From Verrucomicrobiota bacterium (GTDB lineage: Bacteria; Verrucomicrobiota; Verrucomicrobiae; Limisphaerales; UBA11358): DNA of 14,126 nt. Below the pieces are notes generated by a model. That model did no database searches, had not been told where the DNA came from, and was given only the letters and a program-made list of their open reading frames with translations. The stretch is taken from positions 1 through 14,126 of the forward strand of contig JACZKP010000120.1 of NCBI GenBank assembly GCA_014860005.1, written 5' to 3'. Shown here in pieces: positions 1 through 7,317 of this stretch (the first letter of the stretch is position 1; every line of letters begins with the position of its first letter). Position numbers and translations under genes: made by a program.

Positions 1-66
1 TAGCCGCCCACCGCCCCCACCGCCGTTCACCCAAACGGTGAGCCGTCCGTGCTTGACCGGCAACAT
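1..66 (-). CDS. Possible 5' end of a divergent gene running off the left edge
   Basis: Reading leftwards from an ATG at 64-66, the frame is open to the window edge. It gives 22 residues that begin MLPVKHGRLTVWVNGG and continue glycine-rich. A GTG at 85-87 (seven codons further upstream) is an alternative start and is preceded directly by an in-frame stop. No Shine-Dalgarno sequence is visible and the fragment is too short to name. If real, it would be transcribed divergently from the sensor kinase, sharing about 220 bp of regulatory DNA. It could equally be a chance open frame in GC-rich DNA. Confidence 0.25.
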   Translation of the reverse strand, partial: MLPVKHGRLTVWVNGGGGGGRL

Positions 67-161
67 CTCGGAATCTGATCTGCGCACTCAAGAATGAATT
101 GACCGGAGCGCAATCCTATGGCTTATCTATGCCAGTGATTCGACGTGGGAAAAGGATGCGT

Positions 162-290
162 ATGTCAGGCAGAATTCAAAACCCTGCCCGGGGGGTATTC
201 GGCGTCATGAATCAAAGCGAGTCCTTGACCTTTTTTCCAGCTAATTACCGAATGTTTCCCGGGGAATTCAACCAAGGCCGTGTGCCATGA
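162..290 (+). CDS. Candidate 42-residue small ORF or leader peptide upstream of the kinase
   Basis: An ATG at 162 is preceded by GGGAAAAGG ending 6 nt upstream, one of the better Shine-Dalgarno-like sequences in the window. The frame encodes 42 residues with no recognisable domain, signal peptide or membrane segment. It ends in a TGA at 288-290 that overlaps the kinase start as ATGA, the classic arrangement for translational coupling. The same frame is open from a TTG at 99. The ORF runs through the potential RNA stem at 187-263, so ribosomes on it would open that stem. It may be a leader peptide, a small protein or a coincidence; only position and the ribosome site support it. Confidence 0.3.
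   Translation: MSGRIQNPARGVFGVMNQSESLTFFPANYRMFPGEFNQGRVP
187..263 (+). promoter_or_regulatory. Potential 16-bp RNA stem in the leader of the sensor kinase gene
   Basis: Positions 187-202 pair with 248-263 over 16 consecutive positions in + strand RNA: CCCGGG with CCCGGG at the base, ATTCGG with CCGAAT at the tip, and four wobble pairs (G193-U257, G194-U256, G195-U255, U196-G254) between. The loop is 45 nt. On the minus strand the wobbles would be C-A mismatches, so a continuous stem forms only in sense RNA. It ends 23 nt before the kinase ATG. The pairing is read directly; a regulatory role is inference. Confidence 0.35.
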
Positions 291-2326
291 AAACCATTCT
301 GGTCCTTGCGCCTCACCCGGAACTTGCCGAAACCCTTCGCACCGGTCTCAACCCGGAACAATACCGGATCATTCATCGTCCGGGTCTGGAGGAAGCCGAA
401 CCGCTGCTGGCGCATGGCTTGGCCGGCGTATGCATCGTGGACGTGGAACTGACGGGGGTTCAAGGGGTCTGGCAGTTGGAGAAACTTCACCGCCGCGCTC
501 CCAAATGTCCGGTGATTGTTTACACGGGGGCCAAGCAATCGGAATGGGAAGAGGAAGCCTACCTCCAGGGTGTTGTGCATGTGCTGACCAAGCCGGTTCG
601 CCTGCGAACGCTTTCTGCCGTGCTTGATCGTGTGTTGGCGGGCACGCCCGCGCACAGCGCTTCCGTGTCCGCCCCGCTTGTCACCGAATCCAGCCGGGTC
701 ATGCTCAGTGGGCAAAGTGGTTTCACCAATGCCTCCCAGACCCTGGCCGTGCTCCGCGATTTTTCCTCCATTCTAACCCATTCGTTGAACGCGGAAGCCC
801 TGCTCAAGCAGTTCCTGTTGCTGCTGCGCGAGATTCTCAGCATCAACCGCGCGGCGATCTTTCTGCGCCAGCCATACAGTGGCATTGATGCCGCCGCCGC
901 TCCGGAAGACAACCGGCGGCTGCGTGCGGCCTGCGCCATTGGCCTGTCCAGCGGCTTGTTGGAGCACTTTGAACTGTCGTTCGAGGCGGGCATTGGCGGG
1001 CAACTCCTTCGCCTGGGCCGCATCCTGCGCCGCAATGGCGATGAGGCGCGCGGAGACATCGAGGCGCAGAAGGAATTCGAGTTGCTGGGCGCGCAGGTGG
1101 CCGTGCCAATCCTTGACCGTGAAACGCTGCTGGGCGTGGCTGTGTTCGATGGCCGGGTTACCGGCGAACCGCTGATCAACGCGGAGCTTGAACTGATTTT
1201 CCATTTGCTCGAACAGGTGGGTCTGGCCATCCGCAACATCTGGCTGCACGACCAGTTGGCCGGCAACAACGAAATGATGGCCGGGGTGTTGCGCGAGTTG
1301 AGCAGCGCCTGCGTAGTCGTCAGTCGCGACTTGAAGATTCTCCACGCCAACAAAATGGCGCGCAAATACTTTGGCCAGCGGGTGCGCAGCGGGGGCGAAA
1401 TGGAATTCACCGACCTGCCGCAACTGTTGGCGAGCAAGGTTTACCAGGTGCTGCGCACCGGCGCGGCAGTGACGACCTTCAAATATGAGCCTGAAGATAC
1501 CCCCGGCACTGTTTACAGTATTTCCGTGGTGCCGTTCCAACGTCAGGACGCCAGCCTGCCCATCTCCGCGTTGCTGGTGGTGGAGGACCTGACACAGAGC
1601 GATCAACTCCACCGGTTGGAGGTCGAAGCCGCCAACTTGCGGCTCGTCAAAACCATGGCTGACCGGCTGGCGCACGAGGTCGGCAATGCCATGGTGCCGC
1701 TTTCCACCCACCAGCAGTTGCTCAGCGAGAAGTACCGCGATCCCGAATTCCGCGCCTCGCTGGATGCGGCGTTGGCGGACGGCGTCAAGCGCGTGACCCG
1801 GCTGATCAACCAGATGCGTTTCCTGGCGCGCGACGCGCTCGCGGCGCAGGAGGCCTTCCCGCTGTCACCTCTGATTGAGGAAGCTTATCAGGAGGCGCGC
1901 AAGCATCAGCCGGTGAAGACCGCGCAACTCAAGTATGAGAACGGCGGCAAACCCCTGTTTATCACCGGGGATCGCGCAGCGCTGAAACACGCCCTCACCG
2001 AAGTCATGATCAATGCGCTGCAAGCGAATCCCACCGACCCGAAAGTGGGCGTGAGCCTTCAGGCCGATGCCGCGAGCGACGACCCGGCGGGCCTGCGCAT
2101 CGAGGTGCAGGACAACGGGGCCGGGTTCAGTGCGGAAGCTTTACAGAAGGCGGCCTCGCCATTTTATACCACGCGCAACGTCGGTTTGGGGTTGGGGCTG
2201 GCGGTGAGCCGCAAAATCATTGAAACACATCACGGTAAACTGGAGATCGTCCCCGCCCGAAGCGGACACGTCGGGCTGGTCCGCATTTGTCTGCCCATAG
2301 AGGCCGCCAACGCAGCGAATGGGTGA
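287..2326 (+). CDS. Sensor histidine kinase: degenerate receiver, GAF, PAS, HisKA, HATPase
   Basis: This is a 679-residue soluble kinase with no membrane segment, so it probably senses a cytoplasmic signal. The order is receiver-like domain (about 1-118), GAF (about 155-325), PAS (about 328-440), dimerisation/phosphoacceptor domain with H463 in LAHEVGNAM, and an ATPase domain with N-box N576, G1 box D609-N-G-A-G and G2 box G633-L-G-L-G. The H-box wording resembles the NtrB/AtoS group of kinases. The receiver keeps the acceptor-position D52, T80 and K102, but the acidic pair that binds Mg2+ is replaced by A8-P9, so it may not be phosphorylated normally. The start is the ATG at 287, with only a weak AAGG upstream, overlapping the stop of a possible small ORF. 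A second kinase gene follows after 147 bp on the same strand, suggesting a joint pathway. The ligand of the GAF and PAS domains cannot be told from sequence. Confidence 0.92.
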   Translation: MKTILVLAPHPELAETLRTGLNPEQYRIIHRPGLEEAEPLLAHGLAGVCIVDVELTGVQGVWQLEKLHRRAPKCPVIVYTGAKQSEWEEEAYLQGVVHVLTKPVRLRTLSAVLDRVLAGTPAHSASVSAPLVTESSRVMLSGQSGFTNASQTLAVLRDFSSILTHSLNAEALLKQFLLLLREILSINRAAIFLRQPYSGIDAAAAPEDNRRLRAACAIGLSSGLLEHFELSFEAGIGGQLLRLGRILRRNGDEARGDIEAQKEFELLGAQVAVPILDRETLLGVAVFDGRVTGEPLINAELELIFHLLEQVGLAIRNIWLHDQLAGNNEMMAGVLRELSSACVVVSRDLKILHANKMARKYFGQRVRSGGEMEFTDLPQLLASKVYQVLRTGAAVTTFKYEPEDTPGTVYSISVVPFQRQDASLPISALLVVEDLTQSDQLHRLEVEAANLRLVKTMADRLAHEVGNAMVPLSTHQQLLSEKYRDPEFRASLDAALADGVKRVTRLINQMRFLARDALAAQEAFPLSPLIEEAYQEARKHQPVKTAQLKYENGGKPLFITGDRAALKHALTEVMINALQANPTDPKVGVSLQADAASDDPAGLRIEVQDNGAGFSAEALQKAASPFYTTRNVGLGLGLAVSRKIIETHHGKLEIVPARSGHVGLVRICLPIEAANAANG

Positions 2327-2367
2327 CGCGCAAGGCCGGGCGGGCGCCGCGGGTCGTGTCCATGAGG

Positions 2368-2395
2368 CGCTTTGCGGCTTGTGAACCGCTTTGCG
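2368..2395 (+). repeat. 9-bp direct repeat between the two kinase genes
   Basis: CGCTTTGCG occurs at 2368-2376 and again at 2387-2395, start-to-start spacing 19 bp, about two helical turns. It lies in the 147-bp gap between the kinase genes. Paired half-sites on one face of the helix are a common layout for response-regulator binding, but no known consensus matches, and chance is possible. Confidence 0.3.
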
Positions 2396-2442
2396 TCCGG
2401 TAAAGTCCCATACTTGGTAGTCGGTTTAAGTTTTTGAATCGC

Positions 2443-2458
2443 GACCGGTCAGCCGGTC
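2443..2458. promoter_or_regulatory. Inverted repeat just upstream of the second kinase gene
   Basis: GACCGG-TCAG-CCGGTC is a perfect 6-bp inverted repeat with a 4-nt spacer, ending 15 nt before the ATG at 2474. In RNA it would be a tight GC-rich hairpin beside the initiation region, which has no Shine-Dalgarno sequence. In DNA it could be an operator. The sequence does not separate these options. Confidence 0.35.
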
Positions 2459-2473
2459 CAAGCAAGCACAATA

Positions 2474-3760
2474 ATGTCTGCCACCACCACCATGGATGCC
2501 GAGCCGGCTGTTTGGGAGCAACCGCCGCCACCCAAACGCAAAGGCACGCTGCTCATCGTGGATGACGAGGAAGGGCCGCGGATGTCCCTCAAGGTCGTCT
2601 TCAAGGATGAATATGACCTGTTGCTGGCGGGTGACGGCGCCACCGCCATTGAACTCGCCCAGAAGCACCGCATTGACGTCGCGGTGCTGGATATCCGCAT
2701 GTCCGGCATGTCCGGCATCGAAGTGCTGGAACGTCTGAAATACCTGGATCCTTCCATTGAAGTGGTGATGATGACGGCGTTTGAAACAACCGACACGATG
2801 CGCCGAGCGCTGCGGCTGCGCGCCAGCGATTACATTAACAAGCCCTTCGACTTGGTCACCATGCGTGCCGCCGTGGCCAACGCCATGCAACGGCGCACGC
2901 TCGAAAGTGAAATCCACAACAACGCGGAGAAACTCCAGCAACTCACCGCCGAATTGCAGCACCAGAAGATTGAGCAGGAGCTCGCGCAGACGCGCGGCGA
3001 CATCTACGCCAGCATCATCCACGACATCAACAGTCCTTTGACGGTCATATCCGGTTTCCTTCAGTTGATGAACCAGCGCATCGGCAATGCGTCGCAGTTG
3101 GGCGAGGAGGACGTGGATTTCGTCAAGGACCGGCTCAAAGTGCTCACGCGCCAGGTCACGAACTGCATCGAGATTTCGCGCCGGTATCTCAGTTTCCTGC
3201 GGCGCCAACCGGATGACGTGCCCCGGGTGGGCGTCAACCAGGTGCTGGCCGATTTGAACCATCTCATCCGGGTCCACCCCGCCTTGCGCGACAACGAGTT
3301 TCACATTCATCCGTTGGCCGAAGACTGCGGCGTGCGGATCAACGGGACGGATGCCATCCAGATTCTGCGCAACCTTGCGGTCAACGCCTTCCAATGTTGC
3401 GCTCAGCCTCACCGGGTGGAAATCGAGGGTGAAGTGCTGCGGCAGGAACTGGAACTGGCACAATTCAAGGACGGCCCGGAAACGCGTCTGCTCAATGTGG
3501 AGAACTTTCAGAACGCGCCCCCGCTCATCCGACTTTCCGTGCGCGACAACGGTCCGGGCATCCCAGCCGAAATCCTGCCTCGGGTCTTCCAGCCTTACTT
3601 CACCACCAAGGACGCCCGCCACGGCACCGGGCTTGGTTTAAGTATTGTCCAACGGCTGGTCAAAGAGGCGGGCGGCGTGCTCCACGTGCGAACCCGCACG
3701 GGCGAGGGTACCGTCTTCACCATCTACCTGCCGGGAACCCCGCTCCCAAACCAGGGTTGA
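2474..3760 (+). CDS. Receiver-histidine kinase hybrid (N-terminal receiver)
   Basis: This 428-residue soluble protein begins with a canonical receiver (about 24-140): acidic pair D30-D31, acceptor D73 in VLDIRMSGMSG, T101 and K123. A charged, probably coiled-coil linker (about 142-175) leads to a HisKA domain with H183 in IIHDINSPL and a HATPase domain with N304, D358-N-G-P-G and G384-T-G-L-G. All catalytic residues are present. Between N-box and G1 box there are 54 residues, against 33 in the upstream kinase, so the ATPase domain carries an insert (about 314-350). A receiver ahead of the kinase core fits a relay intermediate: D73 could take phosphate from another kinase and gate autokinase activity. 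There is no DNA-binding domain, so the final output must lie elsewhere. The ATG at 2474 gives a disordered N-terminus; the ATG at 2492 would also retain the whole receiver. Confidence 0.92.
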   Translation: MSATTTMDAEPAVWEQPPPPKRKGTLLIVDDEEGPRMSLKVVFKDEYDLLLAGDGATAIELAQKHRIDVAVLDIRMSGMSGIEVLERLKYLDPSIEVVMMTAFETTDTMRRALRLRASDYINKPFDLVTMRAAVANAMQRRTLESEIHNNAEKLQQLTAELQHQKIEQELAQTRGDIYASIIHDINSPLTVISGFLQLMNQRIGNASQLGEEDVDFVKDRLKVLTRQVTNCIEISRRYLSFLRRQPDDVPRVGVNQVLADLNHLIRVHPALRDNEFHIHPLAEDCGVRINGTDAIQILRNLAVNAFQCCAQPHRVEIEGEVLRQELELAQFKDGPETRLLNVENFQNAPPLIRLSVRDNGPGIPAEILPRVFQPYFTTKDARHGTGLGLSIVQRLVKEAGGVLHVRTRTGEGTVFTIYLPGTPLPNQG

Positions 3761-4040
3761 GCAAGGCGGATCGGAGTCACGCAGATTGCAGGAGCGGGGG
3801 AAATCCCATTCCGACTTACGCCGCTTGGCACATCGCCCGGGCGGGTCGCTTACCAAATCGCACTGGATCAACTCTTCTTCAGGCACGGTGTCGTGGCCGC
3901 TTCTATATCCCCCGCATGATGGCCCGGCTCGGGAGTTGGTGCATCGCCTGTCCGGGTGGTGACAGACGCCCGATTTTGGTGGTGAAGATTACCGGCCCTC
4001 GACGTTGCGGCGGATTTCGTTATGCTGGCGGTCGCGAGAC

Positions 4041-5339
4041 ATGAGTGACGTTGAATCCTCGTCCAGCGCCCCGGGGAACTCCACTTCCGGCGCGCCCCAT
4101 GATCCTTATGCGGTTCTGCGGAACCGGGACTTCACGCTTTACCTGACGGGCCGGCTCATTGCGGCGTTCGGCCAGCAGATGCTCACGGTAGCCGTGCTCT
4201 GGGAACTGTACGAGCGCACGCACTCGCCGTTGCACCTGGGGTTTGTGGGGCTGACGCAAATAATTCCCATGCTCCTCGGCATGCTGCCTGCCGGACACGT
4301 GGCGGATAATTTCGAACGCAAGCGGGTCATCATGGCCATGATCTCGGTGATCGCGCTGGCCAGTCTGGGGCTGACGCTGGTTTCCGCCCTCCATGCGCCG
4401 GTGATCTGGATTTACGTGTGTTTGCTGGTTTCGGGGATCGGGCGGACATTCTTGTGGCCGGCCAGCGCGGCGTTTCTACCGCATCTCGTGCCGCGGGCCT
4501 TGTTCTCGCGCGCGGTAACGTGGAACACCAGCACCTTTCAACTTTCCTCCGTGGTGGGACCGGTGGCGGGCGGCGCGCTCGTTGCCTTGACGCGCAGCGC
4601 AGCCACGGTGTATGCGTTGAACACCGCCGCAGCGTTGATTTGTCTCGCGCTCGTTTGCGGCATCCGGCGGCGGCATCGGCCCGCCATCCAGGAAAAAATG
4701 ACGCTGCCCGGCCTGCTTGCGGGCTTCAAATTTGTGCTGCATAACCGCATCATCTTCGGAACGATCACGCTGGACATGTTCGCCGTGCTGCTGGGCGGGG
4801 CAACGGTGCTGCTGCCGGTGTACGCCAAGGAGATACTGCGCGTCGGGCCCGGGGGATTGGGACTCTTGCAGGCGGCCATGCCGACGGGCGCGATCCTGTG
4901 CGGGCTGATCATTGCGCATCGTCCGCCGATGGAGAAGGCGGGGCGGGCATTGATGTGGGCAGTGACCTTGTTTGGTGCGGCCATCATCGTGTTTGGCGTT
5001 TCGCGCTGGTTCTGGCTCTCGTTCGCGGCGCTGTTTGTCTGCGGCGCCGTGGACAACGTGAGCGTGATTGTGCGGCACACGCTGGTGCAATTGCTCGCGC
5101 CGGACGAAAAGCGCGGACGCGTGTCGGCCGTCAACAGCCTCTTCATCGGCACATCAAACGAGCTGGGCGGGTTTAGATCAGGCTCCGTTGCCCATTTGTT
5201 CGGGTCAGCAATGGGGAACACGATCGCCACCGGCGCCCTGATCTCGGTTGTGTCCGGCGGCGTGGGAACCATCCTGGTCGTAATCGCCGTGGCATTGATC
5301 TGGCCGGAAATCCGGCGCTACGGACGATTGGACCTATAA
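4041..5339 (+). CDS. MFS transporter, EntS-like (MFS_3) exporter group
   Basis: This is a 432-residue inner-membrane protein with many hydrophobic segments, consistent with the usual 12 helices of a proton-driven MFS exporter. The loop after helix 2 carries a motif-A-like GHVADNFERKRV (85-96). The C-terminal half contains TLVQLLAPDEKRGRVSAVNS (347-366) followed by GTSNELGGFRSG (370-381), sequence typical of the EntS/MFS_3 group of siderophore and drug exporters. The ATG at 4041 is chosen because the upstream TTG at 4005 adds only a basic dozen residues and the family normally starts with a short hydrophilic tail before NRDFTLYLTGR. No Shine-Dalgarno sequence is visible. The next gene starts 9 bp downstream, so the two are probably co-transcribed. 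The substrate is unknown: no siderophore or antibiotic genes lie nearby. The 280 bp before it hold no convincing gene. Confidence 0.88.
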   Translation: MSDVESSSSAPGNSTSGAPHDPYAVLRNRDFTLYLTGRLIAAFGQQMLTVAVLWELYERTHSPLHLGFVGLTQIIPMLLGMLPAGHVADNFERKRVIMAMISVIALASLGLTLVSALHAPVIWIYVCLLVSGIGRTFLWPASAAFLPHLVPRALFSRAVTWNTSTFQLSSVVGPVAGGALVALTRSAATVYALNTAAALICLALVCGIRRRHRPAIQEKMTLPGLLAGFKFVLHNRIIFGTITLDMFAVLLGGATVLLPVYAKEILRVGPGGLGLLQAAMPTGAILCGLIIAHRPPMEKAGRALMWAVTLFGAAIIVFGVSRWFWLSFAALFVCGAVDNVSVIVRHTLVQLLAPDEKRGRVSAVNSLFIGTSNELGGFRSGSVAHLFGSAMGNTIATGALISVVSGGVGTILVVIAVALIWPEIRRYGRLDL

Positions 5340-5348
5340 GTTGACGCC

Positions 5349-6296
5349 ATGGCTTTCGACCCTGACAAACTGAAAGCTGACCTCGCGGCGCTTGCCGCAA
5401 AAGGCTTGTTCCTCGGCACGTCGTCGTGGAAATATCCGGGCTGGTTCGGCCAGCTCTACGAGCGTGATCGCTACATTTGGCGAGGCAAGTTCTCCAACGC
5501 GCGCTTCGAGCGCCATTGTCTCGCGGAATACAGCCAGGTGTTCAAAACAGTGTCCGTGGATGCAGCCTACTACCAATTCCCGACCGTGCGCTGGCTGGAG
5601 GCCATGGTTTCGCAAGTGCCGGACGATTTCCAGTTCACTCTCAAAGTCACGGACGAGATCACGCTGAAGAGATTTCCAAACCTGCCGCGCTTTGGCCAGC
5701 GCGCGGGCAAGCCAAACGAGCATTTCCTGAACGCAGACCTGTTCGCGTCCGCATTTCTCGTTGCGTGCGAGCCATTCCGCGCAAACATCGGCGTGTTGAT
5801 GTTTGAGTTCTCGCAATTTTATTCTGGTGATTTCGCGCGCGGTCGGGAGTTTGTCGCGGCGCTGGATGAGTTTCTGGTGAAGCTGCCACGCGGTTGGCGG
5901 TACGGCGTGGAGCTTCGCAATCGGAATTTCCTCCAACCGGAATACTTCACCGTCCTGACGCGACATGGCGCGGCGCATGTGTTCAACAGTTGGCAGGACA
6001 TGCCGCCCGTGGATGAACAACTCGCGCTGCCCGGCTGCTGGAGCAACCCGGAGTTTCTGGCCGCCCGGTTTCTATTGCGGCCGGGACGCAGGTATGAGGA
6101 CGCGGTCAAGCTATTCAGCCCCTACGAACAGGTGAAAGACCCGTATCTCGAAGGGCGGAAAGCAGCGGCGAAGCTGATCAAAAGTGCAACCACAGGGAGC
6201 AATCCGGCCAAGGCGTTCATCTACGTGAACAATCGGCTTGAAGGGAATGCGTTGGAATCCATCGCGGCGGTTATGGATGAAGCGGGTGCGAAGTGA
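5349..6296 (+). CDS. DUF72 family protein (YecE-like)
   Basis: This 315-residue soluble protein belongs to DUF72, a TIM-barrel-like family widespread in bacteria and archaea with no firmly established reaction. Family landmarks are GTSSWKYPGW (23-32), the SVDAAYYQFPT strand (69-79), FTLKVTDEIT (96-105), WRYGVELRN (183-191), and the C-terminal YVNNRLEGNA (292-301). It is slightly longer than many members (about 240-300 residues), with an extended N-terminal lead-in. The ATG at 5349 lies 9 bp after the transporter stop and without a good ribosome site, which suggests translation in an operon with the exporter. A nested hairpin begins directly after its stop. The family call is secure; its biological role is not known from sequence or context. 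Confidence 0.92.
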   Translation: MAFDPDKLKADLAALAAKGLFLGTSSWKYPGWFGQLYERDRYIWRGKFSNARFERHCLAEYSQVFKTVSVDAAYYQFPTVRWLEAMVSQVPDDFQFTLKVTDEITLKRFPNLPRFGQRAGKPNEHFLNADLFASAFLVACEPFRANIGVLMFEFSQFYSGDFARGREFVAALDEFLVKLPRGWRYGVELRNRNFLQPEYFTVLTRHGAAHVFNSWQDMPPVDEQLALPGCWSNPEFLAARFLLRPGRRYEDAVKLFSPYEQVKDPYLEGRKAAAKLIKSATTGSNPAKAFIYVNNRLEGNALESIAAVMDEAGAK

Positions 6297-6298
6297 AT

Positions 6299-6342
6299 CC
6301 CGGCAAAGCACGCGGACATCCAGCGTGCAGCATCATTCCGGG
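6299..6342 (+). terminator. Nested hairpin after the MFS-DUF72 pair, candidate terminator
   Basis: Starting 2 nt after the DUF72 stop, CCCGG (6299-6303) pairs with CCGGG (6338-6342), enclosing a perfect inner stem GCACGC (6308-6313) with GCGTGC (6323-6328) and a 9-nt loop. No U-tract follows, so if it ends transcription it is not a textbook intrinsic terminator; it could stabilise the 3' end instead. The remaining DNA to 6464, between convergent genes, shows only a short CTGCTC-A-GAGCAG palindrome at 6445-6457. Confidence 0.4.
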
Positions 6343-6464
6343 TGAGAATTCCCCGAAATCCGCTGCGCGCCAGGAACTCCTGAACCGCCGCCGCCAGCTT
6401 GAAGGGTCGGGTCAGAAGGTTGAGACATCGAGCTGTGGAATCCCCTGCTCAGAGCAGCAAAGCG

Positions 6465-7223
6465 TCATTTCGCCGGCTTCAATTCTTTGAGAAAGGAACT
6501 GGTCGGGAAGTATCTTCCGGGACAGCGCGTCTTGAGCACGTTGATCTGCTGGTGCGTCTTGACCGCACTGCGGGAAAGCTTGCTGCGTTTCATCAACGCC
6601 TCGGTCAACGCGGTGAGGCTTTGCATCTGTTTGGCCGTCGGCTTCTTCTGGTCGAAATTGCCGATCAGACAGATGCCGAGGCTGACCTTGTTTTGCGCCA
6701 AGCTCGCCAAGTGACCGCCGTCCAGTTGTTTGGTCCAGCGCGAGCCGACACCGATTTCGCCGTCGCCCATGCCGCTGCCGTTGCCGATGACAAAATGATA
6801 AGCCAGACCGTTCTCCATGCGTCGCTCCTCCCGATGATAACGATCCAGGGATTTGAGCGTGCCGGTATCCACGCCGCTGTGATGAATCACGATGTGCTTC
6901 CAGCGGCCCGAGGTGACCGGAGCGCGGTCAATCGCGTTTTGCACTAGGGGGTTCAGCGCCGGGCGCTTCGCCGCATTGGCCGACTTGGTCGGAATAATAA
7001 GACGCTGCCCGACGTAAATGCGCGCGTCCTTGGTCAGGCCGTTGCGATCCGCCAAATGCGCCACCGTCACATTATTTTTCCGTGCAATACCGTACAGCGT
7101 GTCGTTTCGCTTCACGACGTAGGACTGATCCGCCTGCGCCACCAGTGTCAGCCATGCAAACAGCATTACGCCCACCGCCGCCCGGCAGCCAACTCCAAGG
7201 ATGTTTTGACTCGCGCTCAACAT
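6465..7223 (-). CDS. Secreted LysM-domain N-acetylmuramoyl-L-alanine amidase (Amidase_2/PGRP fold)
   Basis: This 252-residue protein is a predicted peptidoglycan amidase, cleaving the bond between N-acetylmuramic acid and L-alanine. A signal peptide spans about 1-31 (hydrophobic run, then V-A-Q-A before D32). One LysM repeat follows at 35-78 (YVVKRNDTLYGIARKNN...RLIIP) and would hold the enzyme on peptidoglycan. The amidase domain fills about 108-245, with zinc-ligand candidates H114 (IVIHHS), H224 and C234, and the catalytic-type Y142, matching the T7 lysozyme/PGRP pattern. K232 near the C-terminal Cys is also family-typical. The start is the ATG at 7223; a GAGGA sequence lies 13 nt upstream, somewhat far. 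It diverges from the esterase gene with 94 bp between. It probably acts in the periplasm on turnover or remodelling of the wall, or on released fragments. Confidence 0.92.
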   Translation of the reverse strand: MLSASQNILGVGCRAAVGVMLFAWLTLVAQADQSYVVKRNDTLYGIARKNNVTVAHLADRNGLTKDARIYVGQRLIIPTKSANAAKRPALNPLVQNAIDRAPVTSGRWKHIVIHHSGVDTGTLKSLDRYHREERRMENGLAYHFVIGNGSGMGDGEIGVGSRWTKQLDGGHLASLAQNKVSLGICLIGNFDQKKPTAKQMQSLTALTEALMKRSKLSRSAVKTHQQINVLKTRCPGRYFPTSSFLKELKPAK

Positions 7224-7317
7224 TTCATTTTACACGTCCTCGCAATTTGCCTATTCCCCCCGCCACGGGCGAGAGCTTTTTGGGGACAACCAAGACACGA
7301 CGCAAAAAATACTGCTT

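Noticed and set aside
225..253. TTGACC at 225-230 (and another at 99-104) as a sigma70 promoter for the first kinase
   Set aside because: No acceptable -10 hexamer follows at 16-18 bp in either case; at 17 bp the first has CCGAAT and the second CTTATC.
245..715. 156-codon minus-strand open frame over the kinase leader and start
   Set aside because: It overlaps the well-supported kinase coding region, has no recognisable domain and fits the usual antisense shadow in high-GC DNA.
2426..3622. 398-codon minus-strand open frame opposite the second kinase
   Set aside because: Long, but His/Arg/Val-rich without domains; the opposite strand encodes a kinase with every catalytic motif.
3761..4040. 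Overlapping open frames and a possible RNA in the gap before the MFS gene
   Set aside because: The frames are Arg/Gly/Pro-rich with no domain, overlap real genes, and I found no tRNA T-loop or other RNA signature.
6445..6457. CTGCTC-A-GAGCAG palindrome as terminator of the amidase gene
   Set aside because: A one-base loop would force open the inner pairs, leaving a short stem, and no U-tract follows on the minus strand.
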